NCBI GenBank assembly: GCA_963663395.1
Contig: OY760226.1
Coordinates: forward strand, 3,472,001-3,536,000
Direction: 5' to 3'
Length of the DNA: 64,000 bases
DNA from: Azophilus sp963663395
GTDB taxonomy: Bacteria; Pseudomonadota; Gammaproteobacteria; Pseudomonadales; Azotimanducaceae
The notes beneath the pieces are model-generated. The model worked only from the letters and a program-made list of their open reading frames with translations, had not been told where the DNA came from and did no database searches. The position numbers and the translations under genes are program-made. Numbering within the stretch: the stretch's first letter is position 1; every line of letters begins with the position of its first letter. Shown in pieces: positions 22,580-32,141 of the stretch.

Positions 22580-25500
22580 TCAACCCGCTGGCTGGACCTC
22601 TAACGCCCCGCGTTGCAGGCGCCGTGAATTGACGCGCAGGTAGATCGCCATGAGCGCCGGCACGAGCATCATCAAAAGCACTGTGGTGATCAGCATGCCG
22701 ACTCCCAGCGATGCGGCGAAGGGAACCAGGAACTGCGCCTGAATGGACGGCTCCAGGATCAGCGGTGTGAAACCCAGGAAAGTGGTCACCGACGTCAGTG
22801 CAATCGGACGAAAACGCCCCTTGGCACCGTCAATGATCGCCGTTCGCAGAGGTGCCCCCTCGCGTATCCGTTGTTCGATGAAATCGATCATGACCAGGGA
22901 GTCGTTGACGATGACACCGGCCAGCCCGAAAAAGCCCATGAACGACGCGGCGCTCATTGATATGCCCAGGATCAGGTGCCCCAGGATCACCCCGATCAGC
23001 GCGAACGGGATGATGGCCATGACGACGAACGGCTTGGTGTAGGAACGCAGCGGAATGGCCAGCAGCGCGAAGATCAGCAGCATGGCAAGAACGAAGCCCC
23101 GGTAAAGCGCGCCCAGGGACTCGATCTGCTGCTGCTGCTCGCCGCCGAAGGTATAGGTGAGGTCCGGATTGGCCTCGGTCAGGTCGGCGAGAATCGAATT
23201 GCGCAGAATGTCGTTGGCTTCGCCGCCCGATATGACGTCCAGATGCACATCAGCCGTAACCGTTGCCACGCGCTGCCCGTCCTGGCGGCGAATGGCCGGC
23301 GGCGACGTGCCCATCTCCAGTTCTGCCACCTGGCTCAGCGGCACCTCCGCCCCGTTAGGCGTACGGATCAGGTAATGCTCCACATCGGTGATGGCGTTGC
23401 GCTCGTCGGCGGGCAGGCGGACATAGGCGCGCACTTCTTCCCGGCCCCGCTGCAGGCGCAGCGCCTCGGCGCCGAAGAAGGCGGCGCGGGCCTGACGGGC
23501 AAGGTCATCGAGCGTCAACCCGAGCGTGCGCGCTTCCGGGCGCAGCTTGAGCTGGATTTCCCGGACGCCCGGCGCATGGTCCGAACGAACGTCGAAAACG
23601 CCCCCGATGCGGCGCAACTCATCGACCACCGAAGTGGCGATTTCTCCGAGGCGATCCGGGTCCGGGTGCGACAGCACCGCCTCCACCGGGCTCCCCAGAT
23701 CGATTACCTCGCCGCTGAACGCAATGCCGCGCACGTACGGAAGCACTCCCACCTCCTCGCGCCATTCCTGCACCACGTCGGTGGTCGACAGGTCCCGTTG
23801 CTGGGCGCTCACGAGCTTGAACTCGACGGTGGCGATATTTCCTTCCGGGTTCAGGGGCAGGTTCGGCACGAGGCCGCCGCCTTCCACCCGCGGGCCCTGG
23901 CCGACGATCACGGTCACCCCGTCGAGCAGGGGCGGCGCGTCGTCGTCCATCCCGGCCGATAGCCGTTCCAGGACCCGATGCCCCGCCTCCTCAAGTTCCG
24001 TCGCCACCTCGTAGGTGCGGTGCGCGGGGGTGCCGTCCGGCATTTCCAGGCTGGCGTTCACGAAGTCGCCTTCCACCACGTCGGCCAGGGTCGTGGTGAT
24101 GATTCCGGCCGGCAACAGGGATCCGCTGATCACCAGCAGACCCACGGCGCCGGCGACGACGACCGCAGGCTGGCCGGTGGCGAAGTGCAGCCCCTTGTCG
24201 AGCGGCCCGGCTATGAAGGCCTGCAACAGCTCGTCTACCCGGCCCTGGGTGCGCGCGAAGAATCGGTCAATGGCACCTGTGGGTGTCCAGTCCGGCCCGT
24301 GCAGGTGGGACAGGTGGTTGGGCAGGATCAGCACCGATTCGGCCAGGGAGATCACCAGCATGGCGATGATGACCACCGGCAACGCGCCCCAGATCTCGCC
24401 GATACCCCCCGGAATGAAGAGCAGCGGAGTGAACGCGGCGATCGAGGTGAGAACGGCGAACGTCAGCGGCGTCTTGATGCGCCTCGTTCCGCGGATGGCC
24501 GCGACCACCCCCGCAGTGCCCCGTTTGCGTTCCAGGTGAATGTGCTCCGCCACCACGATGGCATCGTCGACGATGATGCCGATCGCCAGGACGAAGGCGA
24601 ACAGCGATATGGTGTTGATGGCGATGTCGAGAGCCAGCATCACGCCCAGGGCGCCGATACCGGAAACAAGCAGCCCGACCACCACCCACAGCGCCAGCCG
24701 TATCTCGAGAAACAGGGCCAGCGCAACGAACACCAGCATGAGACCCAGCAAGCCGTTCTTGAGCAGCAGATCGAGCCGCTCCGAATAGGTCTGCGACTCG
24801 TCGTTCCAGACGGTGATGCCCACGCCTTCCGGCAAGGACGGGACAACGACATTGGCCAGGTGCTCGTTCACGGCAGTGGCCACGTCCATGACCTGCTCAC
24901 CGTCGGCGCGATAGACCTCCACGAAGACGCCCGGCTTGCCCTGGTGTCGGATGACCAGGTCGGTGTCCTGGAAATCGTCCCGCACCCGGGCGATGTCGCC
25001 CAGGCGCACGACGGTACCGTCGCCGCGGCTGAGCACGACGATGTCCTCGAAGTCCTGCTGATCGTAGCGCCGGCCCAGGGTGCGCACGCGCACCTGGGCG
25101 TCCCGGGTATCGATGCTGCCCGCGGAGAGCTCCAGCGAACCGCTGCGCACCACACCGGCGACATCCTCGAGCGTGAGCCCCAGGGCGCGCAGGCGGTCCA
25201 GCGGCACTTCTATGGAAATCTCGTAATTCCGCGCCCCCGTGGTCTCGACGTAGGAAACGCTCGGCAACGTCGCCAGCTCGTCTTCGATCTGGTGGGCCAG
25301 TTCCTTCAACGACCGCTCCGGGATGTCGCCGTAGACGATGATGCGGATGATGCTCTGGCGGTTGGTCATCTCCGTGAACTCGGCCCGCTCCGCCGCGCCG
25401 GGAAACGTCTGGATGCGCCCGACCGCGGACTTGATGTCGTCCAGCGCCCGGCCCATGTCCGTCCCGGAGGTGACCTCGACCCGCACCGATGCCATCCCCG

Positions 25501-25789
25501 GTGCCGCTACGGACTTGACGGACTTCACTTCCTCGATGGAGCTGACTTCCTCCTCGATCTTGACGACGATCGATTCCTCGACCTCATCCGGCGTGGCGCC
25601 CGGATAGGCCTTCGACACTTCGATGGTAAAGAACGGCACCGTGGGCCAGGCCTCCCGCTCAAGGCCCGTCAGCGACACCAGGCCTATCGCCAGGATGCCC
25701 AGCATGAACAGGTTGGCGGCGACGCGATTGCTCGCCATGTAGGCGATGGGTCCGCCCGGTTCCCCCTGGTAGGCGTCGTTCTGGGCCAT
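22580..25789 (-). CDS. RND-family efflux pump inner-membrane transporter
   Basis: A 1069-aa AcrB-type resistance-nodulation-division transporter with 12 predicted helices and two large periplasmic loops. The proton-relay helix contains the paired aspartates (FAFVLAIGIIVDDAIVVAEH), and the second half shows FMGFFGLAGVIVNDSLVMIDFIEQRIREG. It exports hydrophobic or amphiphilic compounds, with the adaptor and outer-membrane genes directly upstream. It falls in the broad group of pumps annotated as AcrB/MdtB-like; the substrate is unknown. Five bases separate it from the adaptor gene. Confidence 0.94.
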   Translation of the reverse strand: MAQNDAYQGEPGGPIAYMASNRVAANLFMLGILAIGLVSLTGLEREAWPTVPFFTIEVSKAYPGATPDEVEESIVVKIEEEVSSIEEVKSVKSVAAPGMASVRVEVTSGTDMGRALDDIKSAVGRIQTFPGAAERAEFTEMTNRQSIIRIIVYGDIPERSLKELAHQIEDELATLPSVSYVETTGARNYEISIEVPLDRLRALGLTLEDVAGVVRSGSLELSAGSIDTRDAQVRVRTLGRRYDQQDFEDIVVLSRGDGTVVRLGDIARVRDDFQDTDLVIRHQGKPGVFVEVYRADGEQVMDVATAVNEHLANVVVPSLPEGVGITVWNDESQTYSERLDLLLKNGLLGLMLVFVALALFLEIRLALWVVVGLLVSGIGALGVMLALDIAINTISLFAFVLAIGIIVDDAIVVAEHIHLERKRGTAGVVAAIRGTRRIKTPLTFAVLTSIAAFTPLLFIPGGIGEIWGALPVVIIAMLVISLAESVLILPNHLSHLHGPDWTPTGAIDRFFARTQGRVDELLQAFIAGPLDKGLHFATGQPAVVVAGAVGLLVISGSLLPAGIITTTLADVVEGDFVNASLEMPDGTPAHRTYEVATELEEAGHRVLERLSAGMDDDAPPLLDGVTVIVGQGPRVEGGGLVPNLPLNPEGNIATVEFKLVSAQQRDLSTTDVVQEWREEVGVLPYVRGIAFSGEVIDLGSPVEAVLSHPDPDRLGEIATSVVDELRRIGGVFDVRSDHAPGVREIQLKLRPEARTLGLTLDDLARQARAAFFGAEALRLQRGREEVRAYVRLPADERNAITDVEHYLIRTPNGAEVPLSQVAELEMGTSPPAIRRQDGQRVATVTADVHLDVISGGEANDILRNSILADLTEANPDLTYTFGGEQQQQIESLGALYRGFVLAMLLIFALLAIPLRSYTKPFVVMAIIPFALIGVILGHLILGISMSAASFMGFFGLAGVIVNDSLVMIDFIEQRIREGAPLRTAIIDGAKGRFRPIALTSVTTFLGFTPLILEPSIQAQFLVPFAASLGVGMLITTVLLMMLVPALMAIYLRVNSRRLQRGALEVQPAG

Positions 25790-25794
25790 TGCCG

Positions 25795-27000
25795 TCAGCG
25801 TTCCCCGGTGCGCACGCGCATCCCGTCGGTGGCGTAACGGATGCCGCCGATGACGGCGGCCTGGCCATTCTCGAGGGGACCTGTCACGAAGATCTCGTCA
25901 TCGCCGCGCTGCAGCACCCGCACCGGGACGATGCGCAGCGTGCCGCCGTCGCGCACCGCCCAGATTACGTTGCCCGGCTGCAGTGCGGCGCGCCGCACAC
26001 GGAAGTATCGCTGCGGCGCCAGTCCCTGGATCTCCACCGTCACGAACTTGCCCAGCAGGAGCGGCGGAGTGCCGTTCAGGCCGCCTGCCGGCCCAATCGC
26101 TTCACCCGACGCAAAAGGATCCGGTACGCGCACGATGACGTCGATGGTTCTCGACAGTTCATCGAGCGTCGCCTCCGCCCGGTCGACATGGCCACGCCAC
26201 GCGTACCGGGTATCGCCGTACTCCGCAATTACGCGGGCTTCGACCCGTTCGTCAGACTCGGACGTTGACGCATCCCAAAGCCCGGGGATCAGGGCGGCAT
26301 CGGCATCCGACAGCGGCACGACCACCTCCACGGATTCCGCGGCGATCAGCCCACCGACGGTCTGCCCCACGCCCACCAGCTGCCCCACATCCACCGACTC
26401 CTCCCGGACGAAGCCGTCGAAGGGCGCCTGCACCCGGGTACGGGAAAGCGCCAGCTTCGCCTCCGCAACGCTGGCCTCATCGCGGTCAAGAGCGGCCCGG
26501 GAGGCCTTGAGCTGCGGCTCCCGCAGGGTCAGCGGGCTGGCCAGGCCCAGCGGTGCCGCCCCCGCTTCCCGGTTCGCGTAACGCTCGTATTCGGCCCGCG
26601 CAAGCGCCGCCTCTTCCTGGGCCTCGAGGTACTCGGACTGGCGGGCGGCAAGCGAGGCTTCGGCTTCCCGCAGCCGGTAGACGTAGTCCTCCTCTTCGAT
26701 GCGGAAGAGTGTCGCCCCGGCTTCGACGCGCCTGCCGCTCCGGAAGGCCGGATTGACCCAGACCACCCGGCCGCCCACCTGGGCGGCGACATCGACTTCC
26801 GCGCTCGGCCGCACCGTGCCGGCACCGTGCACGGGTATCGCACCGGAACCCGCCACCGCCGAGGCGGTTCGCACATACGGGATCTGCGAAGGCGGCTCAC
26901 TCCGCTCGGGTTCCGGGGCGAGCGATACCAGAAAGACGGCCAGCGTCACGGAGCCGATGAGAATGGCCGCTGCGATCAGGAAACCCCTGCCTTTAGTCAT
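25795..27000 (-). CDS. RND efflux periplasmic adaptor (membrane fusion protein)
   Basis: A 401-aa HlyD/AcrA-type adaptor. One N-terminal membrane anchor (LIAAAILIGSVTLAVFLVSL) is followed by lipoyl half-motifs (AAQVGGRVVWVNPAFRSGRRVEAG; VQAPFDGFVREESVDVGQLVGVGQ) flanking an alpha-hairpin rich in Ala/Glu/Arg, then beta-barrel and membrane-proximal domains. It bridges the RND pump and the outer-membrane factor. Its ATG overlaps the stop of the outer-membrane factor gene (ATGA), so the three are co-translated. Confidence 0.93.
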   Translation of the reverse strand: MTKGRGFLIAAAILIGSVTLAVFLVSLAPEPERSEPPSQIPYVRTASAVAGSGAIPVHGAGTVRPSAEVDVAAQVGGRVVWVNPAFRSGRRVEAGATLFRIEEEDYVYRLREAEASLAARQSEYLEAQEEAALARAEYERYANREAGAAPLGLASPLTLREPQLKASRAALDRDEASVAEAKLALSRTRVQAPFDGFVREESVDVGQLVGVGQTVGGLIAAESVEVVVPLSDADAALIPGLWDASTSESDERVEARVIAEYGDTRYAWRGHVDRAEATLDELSRTIDVIVRVPDPFASGEAIGPAGGLNGTPPLLLGKFVTVEIQGLAPQRYFRVRRAALQPGNVIWAVRDGGTLRIVPVRVLQRGDDEIFVTGPLENGQAAVIGGIRYATDGMRVRTGER

Positions 27001-28640
27001 GCTGAATCACTCGGTATTGGCGGATGCAAGTTCCCAACCCTGCCCGCCGGGACACTTGCGCGGAAGGAACAATGCCGGGTTTCGGGGAAGAATTCGTACG
27101 CGAACTCGCTGCCCGGTGCTTGCGCTTGTTCCATGCGAGTCCGGAGCCCGGCGTTACCCTGCCCGACCGCTGCCGCCCCTTCGGTTGTCCAGGCGCCGCC
27201 GAGGGCCCGGTGCAACGCAAGCCGCGCATAGCCCAGATCGCGTTCGGCGCCTGCAAGCGCGGACTTGGCCCCCACCAGGCTCTGCGATGCCGCCAGATAA
27301 ATGGCGTAGTTCCCCACCCCGCCAACGTAGCGCTCTTCCTGCAGCGCTGCCTCGGCGCGGGTCTCCTGCACGTAGGCCGTCAACAGGCTGACCCGCCTCC
27401 GGTTCGCCTCCAGGACGGTGAGCGCCGCCTCCACCTCGTTGACCGCGGCGACCACGGCACGTCCGAACGAGGCGGCGGCTTCTTCGAGACGCGCCTCGGC
27501 AAGCGCCACCTGGCCCCGCAGACGTCCGCCCTGAAACACCGGCGCGAGCAGATTGGCGCTCAGGTTCCTGAACCATTGATCCGTATCGAACCACTCGCCC
27601 GAGCCTGTGCTCTGCAAGCCGATGGAACCGGAAAGCGACAACGACGGCAGCAGCTCGGCGCGTCGGGCGCCGACGGTGTAACGCGCAGCCTCGGCCCGCT
27701 GCAGTGCGGCACCGACATCGGGCCGCTGCGCCAGCAGGTCGGCCGGAATCCCCGTCGGCACCGGCGCTGTGACCGTGGCCGGCGAGAGCGCATCGGGAAT
27801 CATTTCCTCCAGGTCCTCACGGTAGCCGCCCAGTAACACCCACAGCCGCGCTTCGGCATCGGCCAGACGGCCCTCGATGAGGGGCAACTCGGCTTGCCCG
27901 TCGCGCAAGCTGCGCCGGGCCGCATACAGTTCGCGAATGTCCGCCACCCCCTTCTCATAACGAACCGCCGCCAGCGTTTCCTGTTCCTCGAAGATCCCCA
28001 CGATCTCCCCGGCAAGCTGCCGCTGCCGGCGCAGGTCAACGATCTCCAGATAGGTACCCACCGTCTCGGCGAGGATGCCGATCCGGGCGGCCTGGAAGTC
28101 CGCTTCCTGCGCCAGCCGTTCGGCGCCGGCGGCGCGCGCCGCATTGCGGTTCCGGCCCCAGAAGTCGAGTTCATAGGCGAATTCCGCGCCCAGCGTGTAC
28201 GTGGTCAGGTCGAGGCGGTCGGGCAGCACCACACCGAACGTCTCGGTGACCTGGGAGCCCAGGCCCAGTTCGTCGAGCTGGGCGCCGAGCCCGGCATTGG
28301 TGGGCGCATCGAATTCGTTGACGCCCAACGATGCCTGCACCGTCGGGAACCGGGCAGCGGCGGCGATGCGCGCCCGGGCCCTCGCCTGCTCGACCCGCGC
28401 GACCGCTTCGGCAAGTTCGAAATTCGACTCGAGCACCCCGTCCATGATCCGGTTCAGTGCCGGGTCTTCGAATGCGCGCCACCACTCAAGGGGTTCGTGG
28501 CCCCGAGTGCCCTCGCCGCCTGCAAACGCTTCGGGCACCTCGGGTGCCGGCCCCGCATCCGGCAAGGTCTGAATCATTGAACACGCAACCGTCAGCCACA
28601 GGATGAGGAACAGCAACAGCGATTTGAAAACTCGTTTCAT
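26997..28640 (-). CDS. Outer-membrane efflux factor, NodT/OprM-type lipoprotein
   Basis: A 547-aa TolC-superfamily channel forming the outer-membrane duct of the tripartite pump. The signal peptide ends with a lipobox at C20 (WLTVAC). The repeated alpha-helical halves are visible (ALNRIMDGVLESNFELAEAVARVEQARARARIAAA; LLAQRPDVGAALQRAEAARYTVGARRAELLPSLSLSG). The start ATG at 28640 is preferred because 29 upstream in-frame codons do not look like a signal peptide. The last ~40 residues are an unusual extension beyond the normal end of the family. Confidence 0.92.
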   Translation of the reverse strand: MKRVFKSLLLFLILWLTVACSMIQTLPDAGPAPEVPEAFAGGEGTRGHEPLEWWRAFEDPALNRIMDGVLESNFELAEAVARVEQARARARIAAAARFPTVQASLGVNEFDAPTNAGLGAQLDELGLGSQVTETFGVVLPDRLDLTTYTLGAEFAYELDFWGRNRNAARAAGAERLAQEADFQAARIGILAETVGTYLEIVDLRRQRQLAGEIVGIFEEQETLAAVRYEKGVADIRELYAARRSLRDGQAELPLIEGRLADAEARLWVLLGGYREDLEEMIPDALSPATVTAPVPTGIPADLLAQRPDVGAALQRAEAARYTVGARRAELLPSLSLSGSIGLQSTGSGEWFDTDQWFRNLSANLLAPVFQGGRLRGQVALAEARLEEAAASFGRAVVAAVNEVEAALTVLEANRRRVSLLTAYVQETRAEAALQEERYVGGVGNYAIYLAASQSLVGAKSALAGAERDLGYARLALHRALGGAWTTEGAAAVGQGNAGLRTRMEQAQAPGSEFAYEFFPETRHCSFRASVPAGRVGNLHPPIPSDSA

Positions 28641-28742
28641 AACGCTGTCCGTCCCTGCATGCCGGGGGCTAGCAGCCCGGACGTTCCCGGCGCCCGGCAA
28701 ACCGATTCCGCAATGAACGTGTTCCATGCGAACGGCGCGTCG

Positions 28743-30734
28743 TCAGTCGACCGGGTGCCTGTACCGCTTGACGCGAAACCTGAAGCGCTTGTTGACGCTG
28801 ATTTTCGGTAGCGGGCTGAGCTTGAGCTTGTAGTTTTTCGGCACCATCTCCAGCTCGAGATGGCGTGCGATCAGCAGCAGGTTGGCGGCCATCTGCAGTT
28901 CGGTCCAGCGCGACCCGCCGCACATGTGCGTTCCCAGGCCGAAGGGTGCGTAGGCGCCCTGCTGCTTGTGTTCCTCCCGGGGCGGCAGGTATCGGTCGAT
29001 GTCGAACGTATCCGGGTCCTTGAAATACTTCTCATCGAAGTGCGGCGCCGGGAAGCAGACGGCCACGGTGCTGTATGCCGGTATCTCCATGCCGTCGAAG
29101 TGGAACGCGTTCATGGCCGTACGCATCTGCATGGGTATCACCGGGTGCAGCCGCAGGGTCTCCATCGCGAATCGATGGGCCACATCGATGGCAGAGCGGC
29201 TGAGATCGCCGGCAGCCGGGTCGCCACCCTCGAACAGCGCGTCCGCCTCCGCCGCAAGCCGCTCCGTGAGATCCGGATTCACTATCATCTCGTAGATCGC
29301 AAACCCCATGGCGCTGCCCAGGTAATGGCCGGCAATGAGCGGCGCGATGAACGCAAAGCCCAGGTCCGTCTCCGGCAGGAACTGCGGATCGCCATGATGC
29401 AGTTCCATCAAGTCGTCGACCAGGTCGCGCCGCTTGCCCGCCCGCTGCGCCGGAGTGTGCGTCGAGTGAATCTGCGCATAGAGTTCCATGATGCCGGCCA
29501 GCGCCCGCTTCATCGCCGGCGTTTTCAGCATGAACTTGGGCAGCATCTTGTAAACATGCACCAGGAGGGCCCGGTACTCGTAGACCAGGAGGTCGTCGAG
29601 TATCGAGGATGGCTTGATGCTGGTACTCAGCTGCGCGATCTGTTCCCCGATCAGGCGCTGACAACTCATCTCCACTGGCAGCGTGTTCCCGACGCCCCAA
29701 GCCCGGAATGTGCGCCGCCCGTCGTTGAACACGTCCTGCAGCCGGTCTTCCACCACGGTCCGGGCATTGCCCGCACGGACCGCCTTGCGCATCCGGAAGT
29801 GCTCGGCCCCGTCCATGCTGGCGATGGAGCGTGCGGTTCCCCATTGGGTCTGAAAATCCTCGAGATAGTCCCGGGTGCGCAGAAAGTGCCGGCCCTTGCG
29901 GCCCAGCCATCGGTTCGAGTCGGCGCCGGCGAGTATGACCATGTGGCGCCCCGGCGCCCTGAGTTCGAATACCGGGCCATGTATCCTGCTCTGCTCGGCC
30001 ATGAACTTCGGCAGGTTGCCCGAACGGAAGGTTTTCGAGAAGAGCATGTCGGACAGGCTGACTGCCGGCAGTCGCCGCCGCCGGATGGCCCGCATGCTTT
30101 CCGGCGGCCGGTAGGAACTGCGCACCGCGTCCGCGATGGACCGGCCGATCAGGTCCATGCCGCTGAACAGTTCGATACGATCCTTGGCGAGTTCGTAGTC
30201 CTCGGGCTCCATCAGCGCCTGGAAGCCGCCGCAGTTGTTTACCAGGCCGATGATCGCCACTTCCCTGGGATCCGGAATCTCGTCGTCGAGCAGCGTGCGC
30301 ATGATCCTGCCCCGGATTTCCTCGCCGGGGCGGCCATCGACTGTGGGATAGCGACCGGAGCGGGCGACCTTCTTGGACAGGGTCCAGAAGCCTCCCGAAT
30401 CGAAGTCGAGAATGCCCAGCTCGACGAGGTTGTCCAACGCGGATTCGCTGATGGCGTCGGCCCGCTGGGCAATGCGCTCCACCCAGAACTGCGGCGCATG
30501 ATCCTCTGCATCGTCCACGATCTGGGCAAGGGTCGGGTCCAGCAGCTCGTCCCCGGTCGGGGTGGCGTCCACCACGGTGAGCGACTCGAGATCCGAGTCA
30601 ATGCGATTCTCCATGGCGAGGTCCATGAGCACGGCGCCCGCCATCGCACAGGACATCTGCCACTCCGGGATGGGAACGACATACCCCGTGTCTTCCTTGA
30701 GCAGCAGCAGCAGGATCTCTTCTGCAAATCTCAT
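28743..30734 (-). CDS. GPP34-domain / cytochrome P450 fusion protein
   Basis: A 663-aa two-domain protein. The first ~210 residues begin AEEILLLLLKEDTGYVVPIP and continue with AGAVLMDLAMENRID, the pattern of GPP34 (the GOLPH3/Vps74 fold, which in eukaryotes binds phosphatidylinositol-4-phosphate). From ~215 on it is a cytochrome P450: an I-helix AGHYLGSAMG that lacks the usual acid-alcohol pair and recalls CYP51-type AGxxTS, the ExxR motif ETLRLHP, and the haem loop FGLGTHMCGG with Cys near residue 605. It is a predicted membrane-associated mono-oxygenase of unknown substrate, perhaps sterol- or lipid-like; no redox partner gene is adjacent. It precedes the RND pump genes on the same strand. 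The 12-bp start region is duplicated (30724-30750). Confidence 0.85.
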   Translation of the reverse strand: MRFAEEILLLLLKEDTGYVVPIPEWQMSCAMAGAVLMDLAMENRIDSDLESLTVVDATPTGDELLDPTLAQIVDDAEDHAPQFWVERIAQRADAISESALDNLVELGILDFDSGGFWTLSKKVARSGRYPTVDGRPGEEIRGRIMRTLLDDEIPDPREVAIIGLVNNCGGFQALMEPEDYELAKDRIELFSGMDLIGRSIADAVRSSYRPPESMRAIRRRRLPAVSLSDMLFSKTFRSGNLPKFMAEQSRIHGPVFELRAPGRHMVILAGADSNRWLGRKGRHFLRTRDYLEDFQTQWGTARSIASMDGAEHFRMRKAVRAGNARTVVEDRLQDVFNDGRRTFRAWGVGNTLPVEMSCQRLIGEQIAQLSTSIKPSSILDDLLVYEYRALLVHVYKMLPKFMLKTPAMKRALAGIMELYAQIHSTHTPAQRAGKRRDLVDDLMELHHGDPQFLPETDLGFAFIAPLIAGHYLGSAMGFAIYEMIVNPDLTERLAAEADALFEGGDPAAGDLSRSAIDVAHRFAMETLRLHPVIPMQMRTAMNAFHFDGMEIPAYSTVAVCFPAPHFDEKYFKDPDTFDIDRYLPPREEHKQQGAYAPFGLGTHMCGGSRWTELQMAANLLLIARHLELEMVPKNYKLKLSPLPKISVNKRFRFRVKRYRHPVD

Positions 30735-30807
30735 GCGGCAAATCTCATGCCTGGTCCCTTGGTCTCGTGGTCACCGCCCCTTCCCGAACTCCAGAACAAC
30801 AAGTCAG

Positions 30808-30837
30808 ATTAGCAGAAACAACCAGGCAGACTAACAA
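30808..30837 (-). promoter_or_regulatory. Putative promoter of the GPP34-P450 gene
   Basis: On the minus strand TTGTTA (30832-30837), an 18-bp spacer and GCTAAT (30808-30813) form a moderate sigma-70-like pair about 75 bp upstream of the start codon, in an AT-richer patch of otherwise GC-rich DNA. Inference from sequence only. Confidence 0.3.
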
Positions 30838-30908
30838 ATGAGTCGAATCCACGCTTGCACAGGACGGTGTTGCGATTGCAGGCAGCGCGTTCGGTATCGG
30901 CCACACGA

Positions 30909-32141
30909 TTATCCCAGACGCATCCGTTCCACGCCCACCAACCGGTCGAACAGGAGGTAGAGTACCACCACGCAGGCGAGCAGCAAGCCACCCAGCGCCG
31001 CCGCAAGCCCCCAGTTCAGCGATTGCTGCATGTGGTAGGCAATCATGTTCGAAATGAGCTGTCCGGTCCGGCCGCCGACCAGCGCCGGGGTGATGTAGTA
31101 ACCGATCGAGAGAATGAAGACCAGCAGCGATCCAGCGCCTACCCCCGGAAGCGTCTGCGGCCAGTACACGCGCCGGAACGACTGGAAGAAGGTGCCGCCC
31201 AATGACGTGGCGGCGCGCATGTAGTGCGGCGGGATCGTACGCATTACCGAATAGAGCGGCAGCACCATGAACGGCAGCAGCACGTGGGTCATGGCGACCA
31301 TGGTCCCGGTCATGTTGTAGATCATCGCCAGGCGATCCTCCTCGCAGAGCAGCCCCGCCGCGACCAGCACGTCGTTCACCACGCCCTGTGACTGCAGCAG
31401 CACGATCCAGGACGTGGTGCGCACCAGCAGCGATGTCCAGAACGGCACGAGCACCAGCAGCAGCAGCAGATTGGCCCGGTTCGGCGGCGCCTGCGCGATC
31501 AGGTAGGCCACCGGATAGCCCAGCGCCAGGCACAGCAGGGTGATGGCGAGGCTGACCAGCAGGGTGCGGCCGAGCAGCGGCAGGTAAATGCGCAGTTCCG
31601 GCGGTTGCGCAATGATGCTGCCGTCTCCGGACTGCGTCAGGTCCACCGCATTCAGGTAGTGCCGCGCCGTAAACCGTTCCCCCGCGCTGCGTATGGCGAG
31701 CCAGGTATCTACCTCGCCCCAGGCATCGTCAATACCGGGCAGGGTATCGCGCCAGGCTGTGGTTTCGCCGGACAGTTGACCGGCGCCTTCCAGCCTGTGG
31801 CCGCTCCCGGGCGGGGCGGCGTTGCGCAGTTGCCGTGCCGTGCGCGAAAGTACGCCGCGCATGCCGCTCTGCAGGCGGTTGATGCGGGTTGCCACCTGCC
31901 CCAGGGTGCGGGTCTCCCGCGCCAGGCGAATCTCCCGGGCCGCGGCCGCATACACCGCTTCGCCGGGCAACCCGGCAGCATCCCAGGCGCGCAACAGGGC
32001 CAGCGTCTCGGGCAGCGCGTCCGCCACCACCGGCGTATGAACGCTGCGCGTCAGCATGGCGCCCAGCGGAACGATGAAGGTCACGCCGATGAAAGCCAGC
32101 AGCGGCAGCACCAGCAGCCAGGCCTTGAGACTCCTGGCCAT
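30909..32141 (-). CDS. Spermidine/putrescine-type ABC permease (PotB-like) with long periplasmic insert
   Basis: A 410-aa ABC importer permease. One N-terminal helix (AWLLVLPLLAFIGVTFIVPLGAML) is followed by a ~130-residue, mostly helical, soluble insert, then five more helices with the EAA-like loop (MRAATSLGGTFFQSFRRVYWPQTLPG). PotB proteins of about 285 aa lack so large an insert, although long-loop versions are known. ATG at 32141 overlaps the ATPase stop (TGATG). With the ATPase and second permease it forms an importer for polyamines or similar cationic or amino-acid-like solutes. Confidence 0.87.
   Translation of the reverse strand: MARSLKAWLLVLPLLAFIGVTFIVPLGAMLTRSVHTPVVADALPETLALLRAWDAAGLPGEAVYAAAAREIRLARETRTLGQVATRINRLQSGMRGVLSRTARQLRNAAPPGSGHRLEGAGQLSGETTAWRDTLPGIDDAWGEVDTWLAIRSAGERFTARHYLNAVDLTQSGDGSIIAQPPELRIYLPLLGRTLLVSLAITLLCLALGYPVAYLIAQAPPNRANLLLLLVLVPFWTSLLVRTTSWIVLLQSQGVVNDVLVAAGLLCEEDRLAMIYNMTGTMVAMTHVLLPFMVLPLYSVMRTIPPHYMRAATSLGGTFFQSFRRVYWPQTLPGVGAGSLLVFILSIGYYITPALVGGRTGQLISNMIAYHMQQSLNWGLAAALGGLLLACVVVLYLLFDRLVGVERMRLG

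Noticed and set aside
23978..25837. 619-codon plus-strand frame opposite the RND transporter
   Set aside because: Antisense shadow of a complete RND gene.
28860..30812. 650-codon plus-strand frame opposite the GPP34-P450 gene
   Set aside because: Antisense shadow; the minus strand carries ExxR and haem-binding motifs.
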